Assembly (NCBI RefSeq): GCF_048569485.1
Contig: NC_134357.1
Location: 481,646,163-481,710,162 of the forward strand
Direction: 5' to 3'
Source: Anomaloglossus baeobatrachus
Lineage: Eukaryota; Chordata; Amphibia; Anura; Aromobatidae
DNA: 64,000 bases
Shown here piece by piece: positions 46,099 through 57,818 of this stretch. The translations under genes were made by a program, and so were the position numbers. Within the stretch, counting starts at the first letter, position 1. Every line of letters starts with the position of its first letter. Under the pieces are notes generated by a model that saw nothing but the letters and a program-made list of their open reading frames with translations, was not told where the DNA came from and ran no database searches.

Positions 46099-46373
46099 TG
46101 TTGGTATATGCAATAGACAAGGACGTCTTTGTATATGTGTGAAGGAGGACTTTATACTGATCTAACAATAGATGGAGATATTGTGTAAAGTTTCCTTACT
46201 CACTGTATTGTAAGAAGTCTTTTGTTTCTTTTTGGTTTCACTTTCTCTTCCTGATACAATGCTGTATGGCTGTGCTTTTCATTACCTCACGTTCTCTTCC
46301 AGAAGTAAAGAGGTTGTTATCCCATGTAATCTGCTCTGTGAACTTTCTTCTCTATCTGGAAAGCTGTGCAACA
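46099..46373 (+). repeat. 5' LTR of the copia element
   Basis: Runs from tgttggtatatg to ctgtgcaaca and matches 49625-49906. Confidence 0.9.
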
Positions 46374-46559
46374 GGTCATGGGCCCAGGCACACCAAGATC
46401 CCAAGAGCCCAGGCACACACAGGGATCCCAGGCACCAAAGATCCCAGACACCCAAGATCCCAGACACCCAGGACACCAGAAAGCTCAGCAAGACCCAGGT
46501 GAGCGCAGAAGAATTCTTCAGAACAATTCTCTCCAAACAAGTAAGACAAGTTAATAATA

Positions 46560-46820
46560 ATGAATAGCACAGATCTAAATCTCACAGTAGCTAAGCTGAA
46601 TAATGAGAACTATCAGTTATGGAAGTTCAAAATGGAGATGGTACTGTCTAAAGATGATTTATGGGAAGTAATCACTACAGATAGACCCAATGATAATAAT
46701 CAGACATGGGATAAGAAAAATAGACAAGCAAAAGCTACTATCAGCCTATTAGTGGAAGATTTTCAATTAATACACATGAGGATACAGCACAGGGAATTTG
46801 TGAAGCATTAAGAAAGCTAC
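46560..46820 (+). pseudogene. Copia gag region (fossil)
   Basis: From ATG 46560 the frame reads LNNENYQLWKFKMEMVLSK, then LWEVITTDRP and DKKNRQAKATISLLV. This is the N-terminal Gag region typical of Ty1/copia elements, in which 'L.G.NY..W...M...L' is followed by 'LW.VI' and 'W...D..A...I'. In a living element it would form the particle shell. The whole element is broken. Confidence 0.8.
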
Positions 46821-47359
46821 ATGAAAGACCCAGCTTAAATCACAATTTTTTTCTACTAAGAAAGCTTTTCAGTAGCAGACTGAGTGCAGAAAATGAGATG
46901 AAGGAGCATATATTTGCTATGATGGAAGTGATATCATAGCTGAGATCAATTGGTGAGGATATTAAGGATAGCCACATAGCAGCAATATTATTGTGCAGTT
47001 TACCGGATTCATACACTGCTTTAATAAATGCACCAGAGACAATATCTGAAACAGACATTACATTACAGTTTGTGAAGACCAGACTCATAGATGAATATCA
47101 ATGAAGGAAAGAGCAAACAAATGATTCTGCTGAAAAAGATGGTGGAAATGCTCTTACAGCTACAGAATCAAAGAGACCCTATAAGAAAGAAACAAGAGAA
47201 TGTTTCAGATGTAAAAAAAGGGACATTTAAAGAAAGACTGTACTATATGGAAAGCAGAACAACAGAAACTACACCATAAAGAGAATACACAGAAGGTGAA
47301 AAACACTATTTCTGATTCATGTGTAAATACTTGGAATGGCAGATTTAAAGTAACTGATA

Positions 47360-49010
47360 AGAAATCATCATCAGGTTGGTTTATTGACTCAGGAGCAACA
47401 AGTCATATGACAAGTAATGAAGGTTTCTTTACTGAACTTGATTTAAATAAAGGTACCGTCACACTAAGCAACTTACCAGCGATCCCAACAACGATAGGGA
47501 TCGCTGGTAAGTTGCTAGGAGGTTGCTGGTGAGCTGTCACACTGCGACGCTCCAGCGATCCCACCAGCAACCTGACCTGGCAGGGATCGCTGGAGCGTGG
47601 CTACACGAGTTGCTGGTGAGCTCACCAGCAACCAGTGACCAGCCCCCAGCTCCTTGCTCTCCTAGCTACAGCACACATCGGGTTAATTACCTGATGTGTG
47701 CTGCAGCTAAATGTGCACAGAGCAGGGAGCAGCGCACACTGAGCGCTGGCTCCCTGCTCTCCTACTTACAGCACACATCAGGTTAATTAACCCGATGTGT
47801 CCTGCAGCTAGCTACATGTGCACAGAGCAGGAGCCGGCAGCACAGGCAGTGAGAGCGGGGGAGGCTGGTATCAAAGGTAAATATCGGGTAACCAAGGACA
47901 GGGCTTCTTGGTTACCCGATGTTTACATTGGTTACCAGTGTCTGCAGAAGCCGGCTCCTGCTGCCTGCACATTTAGTTGTTGCTGTCTCGCTGTCACACA
48001 CAGCGATCTGTGCTTCACAGCGGGACAGCAACAACTAAAAAATGGCCCAGGACATTCAGCAACAACCAACGACCTCACAGCAGGGGCCAGGTTGTTGCTG
48101 GATGTCACACACAGCAACATCGCTAGCAACGTCACAAAAGTTGTTCGTTAGCAGCGATGTTGCTAGCGATGTTGCTTAGTGTGACGGGGCCTTTAGAAGG
48201 AAGCCATTTATCTTGCAGATGGGAGCAAAATAACTGTGGAAGGTATTAGACAAGGAATGCTAAACTGTTCTAATAAGTTTGGGCATGATTCAAAAATACT
48301 TGTACAGGATGTGTTATATGTTCCAGGATTATAAGGAGGATTTTTATCTGTAAAACGTCTAACAGCTAAAGGACTTACTGTAAAATTCAAAGATGATGAA
48401 TGTACAATCCTAGCGGGAAATAAGATAATAACCAATGTCAAGGCAGATGAACAATTATATCATCTAGACACATTAAAGGAACAGATAAAGTTGTGTACAC
48501 ATTATCACAAGAATTATATTCACATGTGGCATAGACGTCTAGGACACAGACATCCTGAAAGTATAATGGAGCTTCAAAAGAAAGAATTTACAAAGGATCT
48601 ATTGATATCTGATTACTTAATTACCGTAAGATGTGAATGTTGTATACAATCAAAAGCTACAAGAGTATCAATACCTAAAGAAAGTGAGACGAAAAGCACA
48701 AGACCACTTGATTTAGTGCATACTGATGTATGTGGACCCATGAAAGTGACTTCATCAGTAGGCAATAGATATATAGTGACTTTTAAAGATGACTACTCAA
48801 GATACACAGTCACATACTTGATCAAGAACAAAAGTGAAGTTTTCAATAAATTAGTAGACTACGTGACAAAGTCGAGTAACAAGCTTCAGAGGAAGCCAAT
48901 TGTTATTAGAAGTGATAATGGAGGTGAATTCACAGGACACGAAATAGAAAACTACTTAAGACAAAATGGTATAGAGCATCAAAAGACTGTTCCATACACA
49001 CCTGAATAAA
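47360..49010 (+). pseudogene. Copia protease and integrase region (fossil)
   Basis: Recognisable pieces are the aspartic protease (WFIDSGATSHMTSNEGFF near 47380), then, beyond the MITE, the pre-integrase HHCC region (MWHRRLGHRH near 48525), and the integrase core from about 48710 with LVHTDVCGPM, FKDDYSRY and RSDNGGEFTG, matching the D-D-E core. RNase H sequence (GYVDADWAGDPTDGKSTSGY) follows near 49150-49215. The element is broken. Confidence 0.82.
47451..48192. mobile_element. Harbinger-type MITE (GTCACACTAAGC family) in copia
   Basis: Ends aggtaccgtcacactaagc and gcttagtgtgacggggcct are inverted. Flanks TAA (47448-47450) and TTA (48193-48195) fit a TWA target with one change. The interior shows 'ggtaaatatcgggtaaccaa' and palindromic 'cagcacacatcgggttaatt' type pieces. 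It is a shorter copy of the element at 55048-56017. Two open frames inside are not genes. Confidence 0.87.
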
Positions 49011-49624
49011 ATGGGGTAGCAGAAAGGAAAAACAGAACTCTGACTGAAATGATAAGATGTATGCTAACAGATTCCAAACTGCCAGAGAAATATTGGGGTG
49101 AAGCAGCAATGACAGCTACTTACCTAAAAGTGATAAATGCACTTTAACTGGATATGTTGATGCAGATTGGGCTGGAGATCCAACTGACGGGAAATCTACC
49201 AGTGGCTATCTTTTCTTTCAGGCGGACCAATTAGTTGGACTAGTAAAAAGCAATCTATAGTAACACTGTCGTCAACAGAAGTAGAATATGTTGCAGCAGC
49301 GCATGCGAGTCAAGAAGTTCTATGGTTAAGATAATTGCTAACAGACCTAGGACAACCACAGTTGGAACCAACAAAAATAAATGAGGACAATCAAGGATGT
49401 CTTGTTCTTGCTCAGATAGAAAGAGTTAATCCAAGAACCAAGCACATTGATGTGAAGTATCATTTCTTGAGGATCACCAGGAACAAGGAATCCTGAAATT
49501 AGAATATTGTCCAACTGAAGATATGACAGCAGATATTTTCACAAAGGCATTGAATGCTGAAAGACATCAGAGACTAATGAAGAAATTAGGCTTAACTGAA
49601 TAAGTCCTTACTGTTGAAAAAGGG

Positions 49625-49906
49625 TGTTGGTATATGCAACCGACAAGGACTTCTTTGTATATGTGTGAAGGAGGACTTTATACTGATCTAACAGTAGATG
49701 GCGATATTGTGTAAAATTTACTTATTCACTGTATTGTAAAAAGTCTTTTGTTTCTTTCTGGTTTCACTTTCTCTTCCTGATACAATGCTGTATGACTGTG
49801 CTTTTCATTACCTCATGTTCTCTTCCAGAAGTAAAGAGGTTGTTATCCTATGTAATCAGCTCTGTAAACTTTCTTCTATGCCTGGGAAGCTGGAAGTTGT
49901 GCAACA
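49625..49906 (+). repeat. 3' LTR of the copia element
   Basis: Starts tgttggtatatgcaacc and ends gttgtgcaaca, directly followed by the target duplication caaca. Confidence 0.9.
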
Positions 49907-49911
49907 CAACA

Positions 49912-50359
49912 TATATGCAATTCACTAGTCATTCACTAGTACCTTCAGCTTTCACATCCTAAGTTAAGCATAAAGGCAAAAAATGCAACTCAAATATTGC
50001 TAAAATTAAGGCATACAGCCCCAATTATTATGGCAATTGTTCAGCACAAGTATCCTTCCCTATCAGTTCTCCAGCTTCACAGTACACATACACTAAAGGG
50101 CCACTATTCCTTATATGAAAATTAAACACGTGACCCATGAATGTAGAGGAAAATGAAGTGAGCACATTTTCAATGGATCAGTTTCAATGTGGATCCACAT
50201 TAGAATCAGATAACTGAAAGATTTGAAACAAGCTGAGTCAGCGGCACTAAATTAGCTGAGGCCATATTCCAAAAACTGCCATCGATGTAAGGTTTTCTCA
50301 ATAAATGGTGTGAATAATGTGCATTCTATAAGCTTGCAAGGAAAAAAATCCCTAATTTT
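49912..50359. other. No recognised feature
   Basis: AT-rich DNA to the right of copia; it leads into a short Tc1-type fragment. Confidence 0.3.
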
Positions 50360-50545
50360 CACAATCTCCAGCTCTTAATCCTTTAGAGCATCTCTGGGAT
50401 GAAGTAGAAGGGTCTGTTAAGAGCACGTCAGTTCCTCCATTTTATTTGTGACAACTTCAACAAGCCAATATTCCTGCAGAAGTTTCAATACCTAGAAAAA
50501 CGTCTCTGTTTCCAAAAGCCAAAGAAGGTTCAATGCACTAATATA
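50360..50545 (+). pseudogene. Old Tc1/mariner C-terminal fragment
   Basis: The plus strand gives PALNPLEHLWDEVE from 50368, matching the SPDLNPIEHLWDEL region that carries the catalytic E of Tc1-type transposases. It continues with FYL, a TGA stop, then QLQQANIPAEV. Nothing upstream is clearly from the same gene. A small, old remnant. Confidence 0.55.
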
Positions 50546-50650
50546 TAGGAGCCTCTTATAAAGAGGCCATTCAGTATATTAAAGGGAAGGTCAGAGTTAT
50601 ATTGCATAGGTGCAGTATAAAAGCTATATTGCAACCCAGGTTGGTCATAC

Positions 50651-51796
50651 TGTAGCACACACAGGGCAGGGGTTAAATTACTCGTCGCCGGGTCGGTGAT
50701 GTCGAGTCTGGGATGTCACGGGTGTCCCTGCCCGGCTTCATGGCCCCGAGGTGTACACCAAAAGGGGAATGAAGGATGGGATGATGGTGGATGTTGGAGT
50801 TGTCTCATGATGCCACCTACGGTATGTGGCCAGGGATTAGCCGCCGCTGCAGTCGCTGTCCTCTAGGGCAGATGGTCTTGCAGCTAGGATAGTTCAGCTT
50901 CCCGCAGGTCAAGCTAGGCCCCAGGGAGGATGATGGAGATAGTAGTGGCCGTTGGCGTCGAAGCGCGGGGTGATGGCGCCGGCAATGAAATGCTGACACA
51001 GTATTTGCGGTTCCAGGTCTTTTACTCATAGTTCAGTTGTCACCCTTGGAGTGCAAGTTCCCGTCGTGATGGGCCCCAGCTGATCCCGGGTACCTCAGAG
51101 GCTACCACCTGTGTCATGGAGTGTGAGACCTTCCTTCCTTGCGCTTATTGTGTGGATCCCTGTGACCTGAAGTGCTTGGGGACCCCTGATCAGTGTTAAA
51201 GTTCCTGTCCCGTTCGCAGCGTGAATGAAACGTGGGCCCGACCGTGGTCCTTACTCCTGACTCCTTGTGCTGCTGTGCCCCGGGATCTTTTGTGGCCAGA
51301 GAGACATGAAATCCCCCTGTCCTGCAGAATCTGGTGGCACAACGTGGAGTGTACGCCACCCTAGGGCTCTGCACCCTGAACTGCACTAGTGCTGAGGGAA
51401 CAATTGAGCTCTACCTCCAGCTACCCTGTTACTCCTGTGTCCCACAGCTCCACTGGTTGTCTCCTGCTCCTTCCAGTCTGCCCGGTCTTAACTGTGGAAG
51501 CTCTTAAGCACTCTCCACAGCAACCATGCTGTTCTGAGTCTCAGACTATTCTGAGGTGAAAACTGTGTTTTCTCGATTCCTCTGTGCTGCCCCCACCTTC
51601 CTGATGACTTACTGGTGGCTGGGAAAAACCCATTGTTATCGTGACCACCTATAGCCCAGTTCTAGCGGGAATGCACCTGAACTGTGTGTGTTGTGTAAGT
51701 GAAAACTAGTGGTTAACCTCTTCCTTACCCGGGATGAGTATTGCACTTTAAGTCAGATGCAATACACTTTGGCAACTGAGCATCAGGGGCGCCACA
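50651..51796 (-). repeat. Solo LTR, TGTGGCGCCC family
   Basis: Minus-strand LTR from tgtggcgcccctgatg (at 51796) to gtgtgctaca (at 50651). Flanking atac and ttac differ by one base. It shares 'gatgccacctacggtatgtgg', 'ccgccgctgcag' and 'gatgggccccagctgatccc' with the members at 36116 and 54001. Confidence 0.75.
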
Positions 51797-52469
51797 TTAC
51801 CAACACTGATTTTCACTATGTGACTGTAAAAAAGTGAAGGACAGGGACTCCTATGCTGTCCCTTATGCTAGGGGTCCCCAGGCTATCCCTAACTTCAGGG
51901 TTGCCCCTAATCACAGCAATTCCTGAGTCATGTGACTGGCTATGCTCCTGACAACAACTAATTTGATTTCCCCCTCCCACCAGAGAAGGAAGGGGTAGGA
52001 GTAAAATGGAAACACAGATAAAGACAGACAGGAGAAAACCAAAACTCTGACACACTGCAAACTCACAAAAACAAACAATGAGAGACTCAAGAGAAAAGCA
52101 AGAGCAGGAAGGTAGCGACAAAAAGACAAGGGTTGTCACGACTGCACACAGCAACACCTGCTTAAACCTCCAGTTAGTCCGGATCATAACAGCTCATGAG
52201 ACCAGCTTAGAAAAACTATAGCTGGCATAGAAGGAAGGATCTAGCCAGCATATATAGGAGGGGAGCAGATGTAATTGCCTCACCCTCAACATGTAATCAA
52301 AGGAGACTCACAAGCAGACCAGCAGAGATTAACTCTTGCTAACCTGCACTACCAATCTGTTGGTCGATGCCTGAGTCTGCCTGCACTGATCACAGATATC
52401 AAAGAAGTTATCAGGCGGACTGTCAGAATCTGTAGTCTGAACAGATCCCAATGCCGCCATGACAGCCAG
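51797..52469 (-). repeat. LTR-like sequence, unassigned
   Basis: On the minus strand the block begins tgtcatggcggcattggg (at 52463) and continues with a TATA-like region (ctatatatgctgg near 52250). These fit an LTR start and promoter. The other end is not clear. Confidence 0.35.
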
Positions 52470-53440
52470 TGATGTTTGTAAAAACCTCTGTTTGACATGA
52501 TCTTCTCTAACTCACCTTTTTCCTTCCCTAATTCATTCGGAGCCTTTGGCCTGTGGTCAAGTGAATCACCAACTAACAAGGAGGCTTCTCTAAAGTCCAA
52601 GTACTAATAAATATCTATCTGATCCCGAGACCCTAAAATGTTCTGTAGATAGAGCAGAACGCATGGAATTCCAGGCTAAATATACTCCACCACATGACCT
52701 GAGGTTTGAGCTGCCCAACAGTTTGGAGCACTGCCTGGGCTGAACCATTTATAGACTAATTCTTCAGCCCAGAATACATCACACGATTCTTTTGGAGACC
52801 ACAATCGAAAGGAATTAGGTCTTTTCTAAATACAAGACGGGAATTATGCAAATGTTAATGGTCTAACACTATGCCCCAACAAACACCAGGGAGTCACAAG
52901 AAATACTTGTGGGTTTCAGTAATCTTGCGGTGGTAATTAGGTGTGAAATTCAGATAGTTTAGCCATTTTTGTTTCTTTTTTTTTTTCTTTAAAATAGAGA
53001 TCTGTGTGGATTGCTCTATAGACACACAATTCAAACTACAGTATTATCTAATAGCTACTAAAGTAGGCTTAAAGAGGTTATCCAAACTTGAGAATATGGC
53101 TCTGAAATGACCTGTTGGAATGAAGTGGTGGTGGCCACAAATGCCACACTCTAGTTTTCTCTGGTAGTTCCACAAACAATATATGGAGAACTTGTGCGCA
53201 TGCACAATTACTGTTTCATTCAATCAGTTCAGTGCTCTTTCCTCTTGTTTGTTGGGATCTCTCTTACACACCTGTTTCAGATCCAGACTTTGCTCTCCAC
53301 ACCCCGGTCTGCTGGGCTATGTTGTTTTCCATGTTGGGCTTTGCAGGTGGCCCAGCAGGCTCCAATATGATTGTCTGACTGGGTCTATAAAAGGCTCACC
53401 AATACACACACCTGTGTCTTAGTATTAAGGCTTTTAGTTT
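52470..53440. other. No recognised gene; TATA-like box before a minisatellite
   Basis: Mostly unremarkable DNA. At 53384 tctataaaaggctc resembles a TATA box, about 80 bases before the 48-bp minisatellite. This could be an LTR promoter or a chance match. Confidence 0.25.
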
Positions 53441-53464
53441 TCATCTGTCTTGTCTGTTTGTTGC

Positions 53465-53996
53465 CTCCAGTACCTCTGCTTTCTACTTTCTCGTTTCCTG
53501 TCTGCCTGTGACCTCCAGTGCTTTTGCTACCTGCTTCCTGGTCTCCTATTTGCTTGTGGCCTCCAGTGATTCTGCAACCTGTTTCCTGGTCTCCTGTTTG
53601 GTCTGCCTGCATCCACCAAGACTTGTTCTACCTTCTTTCCATTCTCCTGTCTGCCTGCGGTCTCTAGGGCTTCTTCTACCTTCTTCCCAGTTTCCTGTCT
53701 GACTCCAGCCTCCAGTGCTGCTGCTAGCTGCTTCCCAGTCTCCTGTCTTCCTGTGGCCTCCAGTGCCTTTACTACCTGCTTCCCAGTTTCCTGTCTGCCT
53801 GTGGCCTCCAGTGCTTCTACTACCCATTTCCCATTTCCTGTTCTCCTGTCTGCCTGTGGCTCAAAGTGATTCTGCAACCTGCTTTCTGGTCTCCTGTCTG
53901 CCTGCAGCTTTCAATGCTTCTGATAGCTACTTCCTGGTCTCCTGTCTGCCTGTATCCTCTAGGGCTTCTACCTTCTTCCCAGTTTCCTGTCTACCT
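53465..53996. repeat. 48-bp minisatellite, left part
   Basis: About 11 copies of a 48-bp unit like cctccagtgcttctactacc followed by tgcttcccggtctcctgtctgcctgtgg in diverged forms. The period is a multiple of three, so frames stay open on both strands (16-residue repeats); I do not call them genes. Confidence 0.9.
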
Positions 53997-54000
53997 GCGG

Positions 54001-54833
54001 GCAGTCGCGGGTCGGGTAAGATGATGTCACGGGTGGCCTTGCCTGGTTCAGTTGCTCCGAGGCGTGCAGTAAATGGTGGGGGAAGCGGGATATTGGGAAA
54101 AGTATGTTGTGACGCCACTTGTGGTATGCAGCCAGGGAGTAGCCGCCGCTGCCGGGTTCCTCGCCGGGGCAGGTGTTAAGGCAGCCAGGATGGTGTCGCT
54201 CTCCACAGGCAGAGCGGGCCCCGGGTGGATGATGAGGGTTTTAATAGCCGTTGGCACCTAAGCACTGGGCGGCGGCACCGGTAAGGACGAGCCAACACAG
54301 TCTCTGCGGGTTCAGAGTGCAGTTTACTCACAACTTCAGCTGCCATCCCGGTCACACTGGTCACCGCTATGATGGACTCCGGTAAATCCCAGATCCGGTA
54401 AGGGGCCACCACCGGTGTTTTGAGAAAGAAGGAGAGAGAGGGTCCTATTTCTAGGTGTCCCCCTCCGCAGTTAGGTACCCTGGCTGAGCTCCCGCTCCAA
54501 GCCCCGGGCCCAGTAAAATTCTAGTTTTCCAGAGATGTCTTGCCAGAACTATGGTCCTGACGGGTCTGTTTTTGATGTCAGTGTGTTGCGCCTATTTCTA
54601 CCCCAAGTGGAACCTGCCCCCCCAGGTGGCTGGCTTCAGTGACCGGGAAGTCCCATGATCGTATGGCCACTCCCTGCCTACCCTGAGCCAACCCACCCTG
54701 TGTGACGGCTCCTAAGCTGTATGTAGTGTGTGAATGTGGCACACCGGTGATTAAACTCCCCTTACCTGAGATGAATACGACACCTTAATTGAGGTGCAGT
54801 ACCCTGTGGTGCCAGAGCCTCAGGGGCGCCACA
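54001..54833 (-). repeat. Solo LTR in the 48-bp minisatellite
   Basis: Minus-strand LTR with start tgtggcgcccctgagg (at 54833). An exact 4-bp duplication, gcgg, lies at 53997-54000 and 54834-54837, and the minisatellite resumes directly after it. It shares 'gtgacgccacttgtggtatg' and 'gccgccgctgccgg' with the family. Confidence 0.88.
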
Positions 54834-54837
54834 GCGG

Positions 54838-54950
54838 CATCCAGTGCTTCTACTACCTGCTTCCCGGTCTCCTGTCTGCCTTTGACCACCAGTGCTTCTA
54901 CTACTCGTTTCCTGTTCTTCTTTCTGCCTGCGGCCTCCAGTGTGCCTCAC
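54838..54950. repeat. 48-bp minisatellite, right part
   Basis: Two to three more units (catccagtgcttctactacc...) continue the array interrupted by the solo LTR. Confidence 0.85.
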
Positions 54951-55047
54951 TAGTCTGCTGCATCGACGCCGCTGGCCCATGTACCCACCCAGACTTTGGT
55001 CTTGGAGGACCCACCTCACCAGGTGTGCTGAAACGACCTCACAGTTA

Positions 55048-56017
55048 AGGTCCAGTCACACTAAGCAACTTACCAGCGATCCCAACAACGATAGGGATCG
55101 CTGGTAAGTTGCTAGGAGGTTGCTGGTGAGATGTCACACTGCAACGCTCCAGCGATCCCACCAGCAACCTGACCTGGCAGGGATCGCTGGAGCGTGGCTA
55201 CACAAGTTGCTGGTGAGCTCACCAGCAACCAGTGACAAGCCCCCAGCGCCGCGTGGAAGCTGCTGCGCTTGGTAACTAAGGTAAATATCGGGTAACCAAC
55301 CCGATATTTACCTTGGTTACCACCGCACGGAGCTACACGTGCAGAGAGCAGGGAGCAGCGCACACTGAGCGCTGGCTCCTTGCTCTCGTAGTTACAGCAC
55401 ACATCAGGTTAATTACACGATGTGTGCTGCAGCTAAATGTGCACAGAGCAGGGAGCAGCGCACACTGAGCGCTGGCTCCTTGCTCTCCTAGTTACAGCAC
55501 ACATGGGGTTAATTTCCCGATGTGTGCTGCAGCTAAATGTGCACAGAGCAGGGAGCAGCGCACAATGCTTAGCGCTGGCTCCTTGCTCTCCTAGTTACAG
55601 CACACATCGGGTTAATTAACCCGATGTGTGCTGCAGCTACATGTGCACAGAGCAGGAGCCGGCAGCACAGGCAGTGAGAGCGGCGGAGGCTGGTATCAAA
55701 GGTAAATATCGGGTAACCAAGGACAGGGCTTCTTGGTTACCCGATGTTTACATTGGTTACCAGCCTCCACAGAAGCCGGCTCCTGCTGCCTGCACATTTA
55801 GTTGTTGCTGTCTCGCTGTCACACACAGCGATCTGTGCTTCACAGCGGGACAGCAACAACTAAAAAATGGCCCAGGACATTCAGCAACAACCAACGACCT
55901 CACAGCAGGGGCCAGGTTGTTGCTGGATGTCACACACAGCAACATCGCTAGCAACGTCACAAAAGTTGTTCGTTACCAGCGATGTTGCTAGCGATGTTGC
56001 TTAGTGTGACGGGGCCT
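55048..56017. mobile_element. Harbinger-type MITE (GTCACACTAAGC family), 970 bp
   Basis: Ends aggtccagtcacactaagc and gcttagtgtgacggggcct with the duplication TTA at 55045-55047 and 56018-56020. The interior holds about three copies of a ~120-bp unit (agagcagggagcagcgcaca...), including a perfect 36-bp palindrome at 55598-55633 (cagcacacatcgggttaa and its reverse complement). The sister copy at 47451 has fewer units. Open frames inside are not genes. Confidence 0.9.
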
Positions 56018-56020
56018 TTA

Positions 56021-57177
56021 GACTACATCATTCAGCAAGATTTGGGTAGGTGATAGCTTAATAAAATGAGATAATCCCTTTAGAGTAGCGAATAAAACGA
56101 AGACTATATGAAAGCCGTTTGTACTCTGCGCACAGCCATATATTGCTTCTATATACACCAGATTGCAGATAATGTCTTGAAGTGGCCTATTTCCCTTGAA
56201 TACAAAAAACTTGGTATATTTCCATCTGAAAATGTTTGCATAATGATATACAGTCCAATATCCCCATAGATGTCTGCAGGTGCCCTATTATTGAGGTCCT
56301 GCAGAATCATAGGGTGACATTTTCTTAAGAGCAGTATCCTATGCTGGAGTAAAATGCTGTGACCAAGAAGGACTCGTATTTTGGGTAGGGCATGAACCAC
56401 CAACCAAAATCTAGATTTCCTCTATTATTTAAATGAATTTCTAATTGGACTGCCGACACTTTGTCCATTTCCACTAAGGCCCACGTGCTCTTCAAAGAAG
56501 CAAAAAGTACGCTCCGACAAATGTGTTTTTGGTTAGTGGACTGCACACGGAACTCACACGGTACAATGTATGGAAATGTGCATGTAGCTGCATACAGATG
56601 AGCCACATTCACAACTTGTGGATATTTATGAACCGAAAATTGATAGTTGACTTTTTAACCTCGAAAAATAATTGCAAGTCTCCTAATAAATGTCATGAAT
56701 ACCATATTTATTTGGTACCTTTGAAAAAACAGGACTCAGCGACGGTACTATCATAGGTGTTCCAGTCTACGGATAGTTTTTTTTCATAATCCTGAATATT
56801 TGACTTTGGCAGTTGTCTGATACCTCTCTTTATATATGACAGATGAGAGGCCGGTCAGGACATAACTTGCCCTTTAAGACACAAAAATAAAAATACAACC
56901 TCCCACCACCCCTGGCCTTAGTTTGTTTAAAAATTCCAGCTACCACTTTACAAGAATAATAATCGCACCCCAAATTTAATTGGAGTTCACGTTGCCAAGA
57001 ATGAAAAAACAAATAGTAACTGGAGGTCAGATTAGGGAAGAAGTGTTATCTGCTAATGGGGTTCACAGATCTGACATGTAAACTTATTGGGAAGGGTCTC
57101 AGTGCTGTGACAGATTTATCTGCTCTGATATGTATAGCAACTGGAAAGGAAGCAAAGGATGATGTGGATTTAACCAT
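56021..57177. other. No recognised feature
   Basis: AT-rich DNA between two MITEs; no domain-bearing frame, no clear repeat. Confidence 0.3.
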
Positions 57178-57180
57178 TTA

Positions 57181-57516
57181 GGCTATGTGTCCACGGGAGA
57201 ATGTAGCACGGAGTTTTCTGCATCAAAATCCGCGGCTTTCCCGCAAAATCCGCACCTTTTCAAAGGTGCGGATTTGCCGCGGATTTACTGCGGAATTGCC
57301 GCGGATTTGGGATTTGATGCGGGTTTTGGTGCGGATTTTTTTTTTTTCCCCCAATTTTAAAGCCAAAATCCGGATCAAAATCCGCACGAAATCCACTGCG
57401 GAAAAATCCGCAGCAAGGGCACAGCATTTCCAAAATGCCATAGAAATGGCTGGGAAGTGCCTGAGCTGCAGATTTTCGGGAAATCCGCGGCTTTTCCGCA
57501 GCGTGGACACATAGCC
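57181..57516. mobile_element. Small MITE with CCGCGGATTT repeats
   Basis: TIRs ggctatgtgtccacg and cgtggacacatagcc are perfect. Flanks TTA and TAA mirror each other, so the duplication may be only TA. The interior repeats aaatccgc/gcggattt in both directions. Open frames on both strands are artefacts. Confidence 0.8.
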
Positions 57517-57727
57517 TAAGGGCAGTGAGTGTCCAATGATGTTTGGCTTCCGCTCAAAACTCAAAAACTCACGATTATCAGACCATACTTTTATCAAAAT
57601 GAAATATTCATACAGAATAATCTATTTAAAAAAAAAATAAATAAAAAAATAATCTATTTTACCGAATCAGCGATGATTTTTTAGTTTTGCATATTGACTG
57701 ATGCATTTAGGAGTAAATAAATATACA

Positions 57728-57732
<5 letters not shown>

Positions 57733-57773
<41 letters not shown>

Positions 57774-57818
57774 CAATAAATATATATATATAAATAAATA
57801 TATATATATATATATATA
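57733..57818. repeat. (TA)n microsatellite, interrupted
   Basis: Two TA runs separated by taacaataaa and a taaataaa break. The Tc1 element inserted at its right end. Confidence 0.9.

Larger units (their letters stand above)
46099..49906 (+). mobile_element. Ty1/copia LTR retrotransposon, broken fossil
   Basis: LTRs of 275 and 282 bp start tgttggtatatgcaa and end gtgcaaca. A 5-bp duplication, caaca, lies at 46094-46098 and 49907-49911. A purine-rich tract (gaaaaaggg) precedes the 3' LTR. Parts seen, in order, are gag, protease, the integrase with its preceding HRRLGH-type region, and RNase H; integrase before RNase H is the copia order. A 742-bp MITE (47451-48192) lies inside. The element is broken, with several breaks. 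About 9 differences in 120 aligned LTR bases point to a moderate age. Confidence 0.9.

Noticed and set aside
53508-54179. Repeat proteins with 16-residue units on both strands
   Set aside because: They are explained by the 48-bp minisatellite and cross into a solo LTR.
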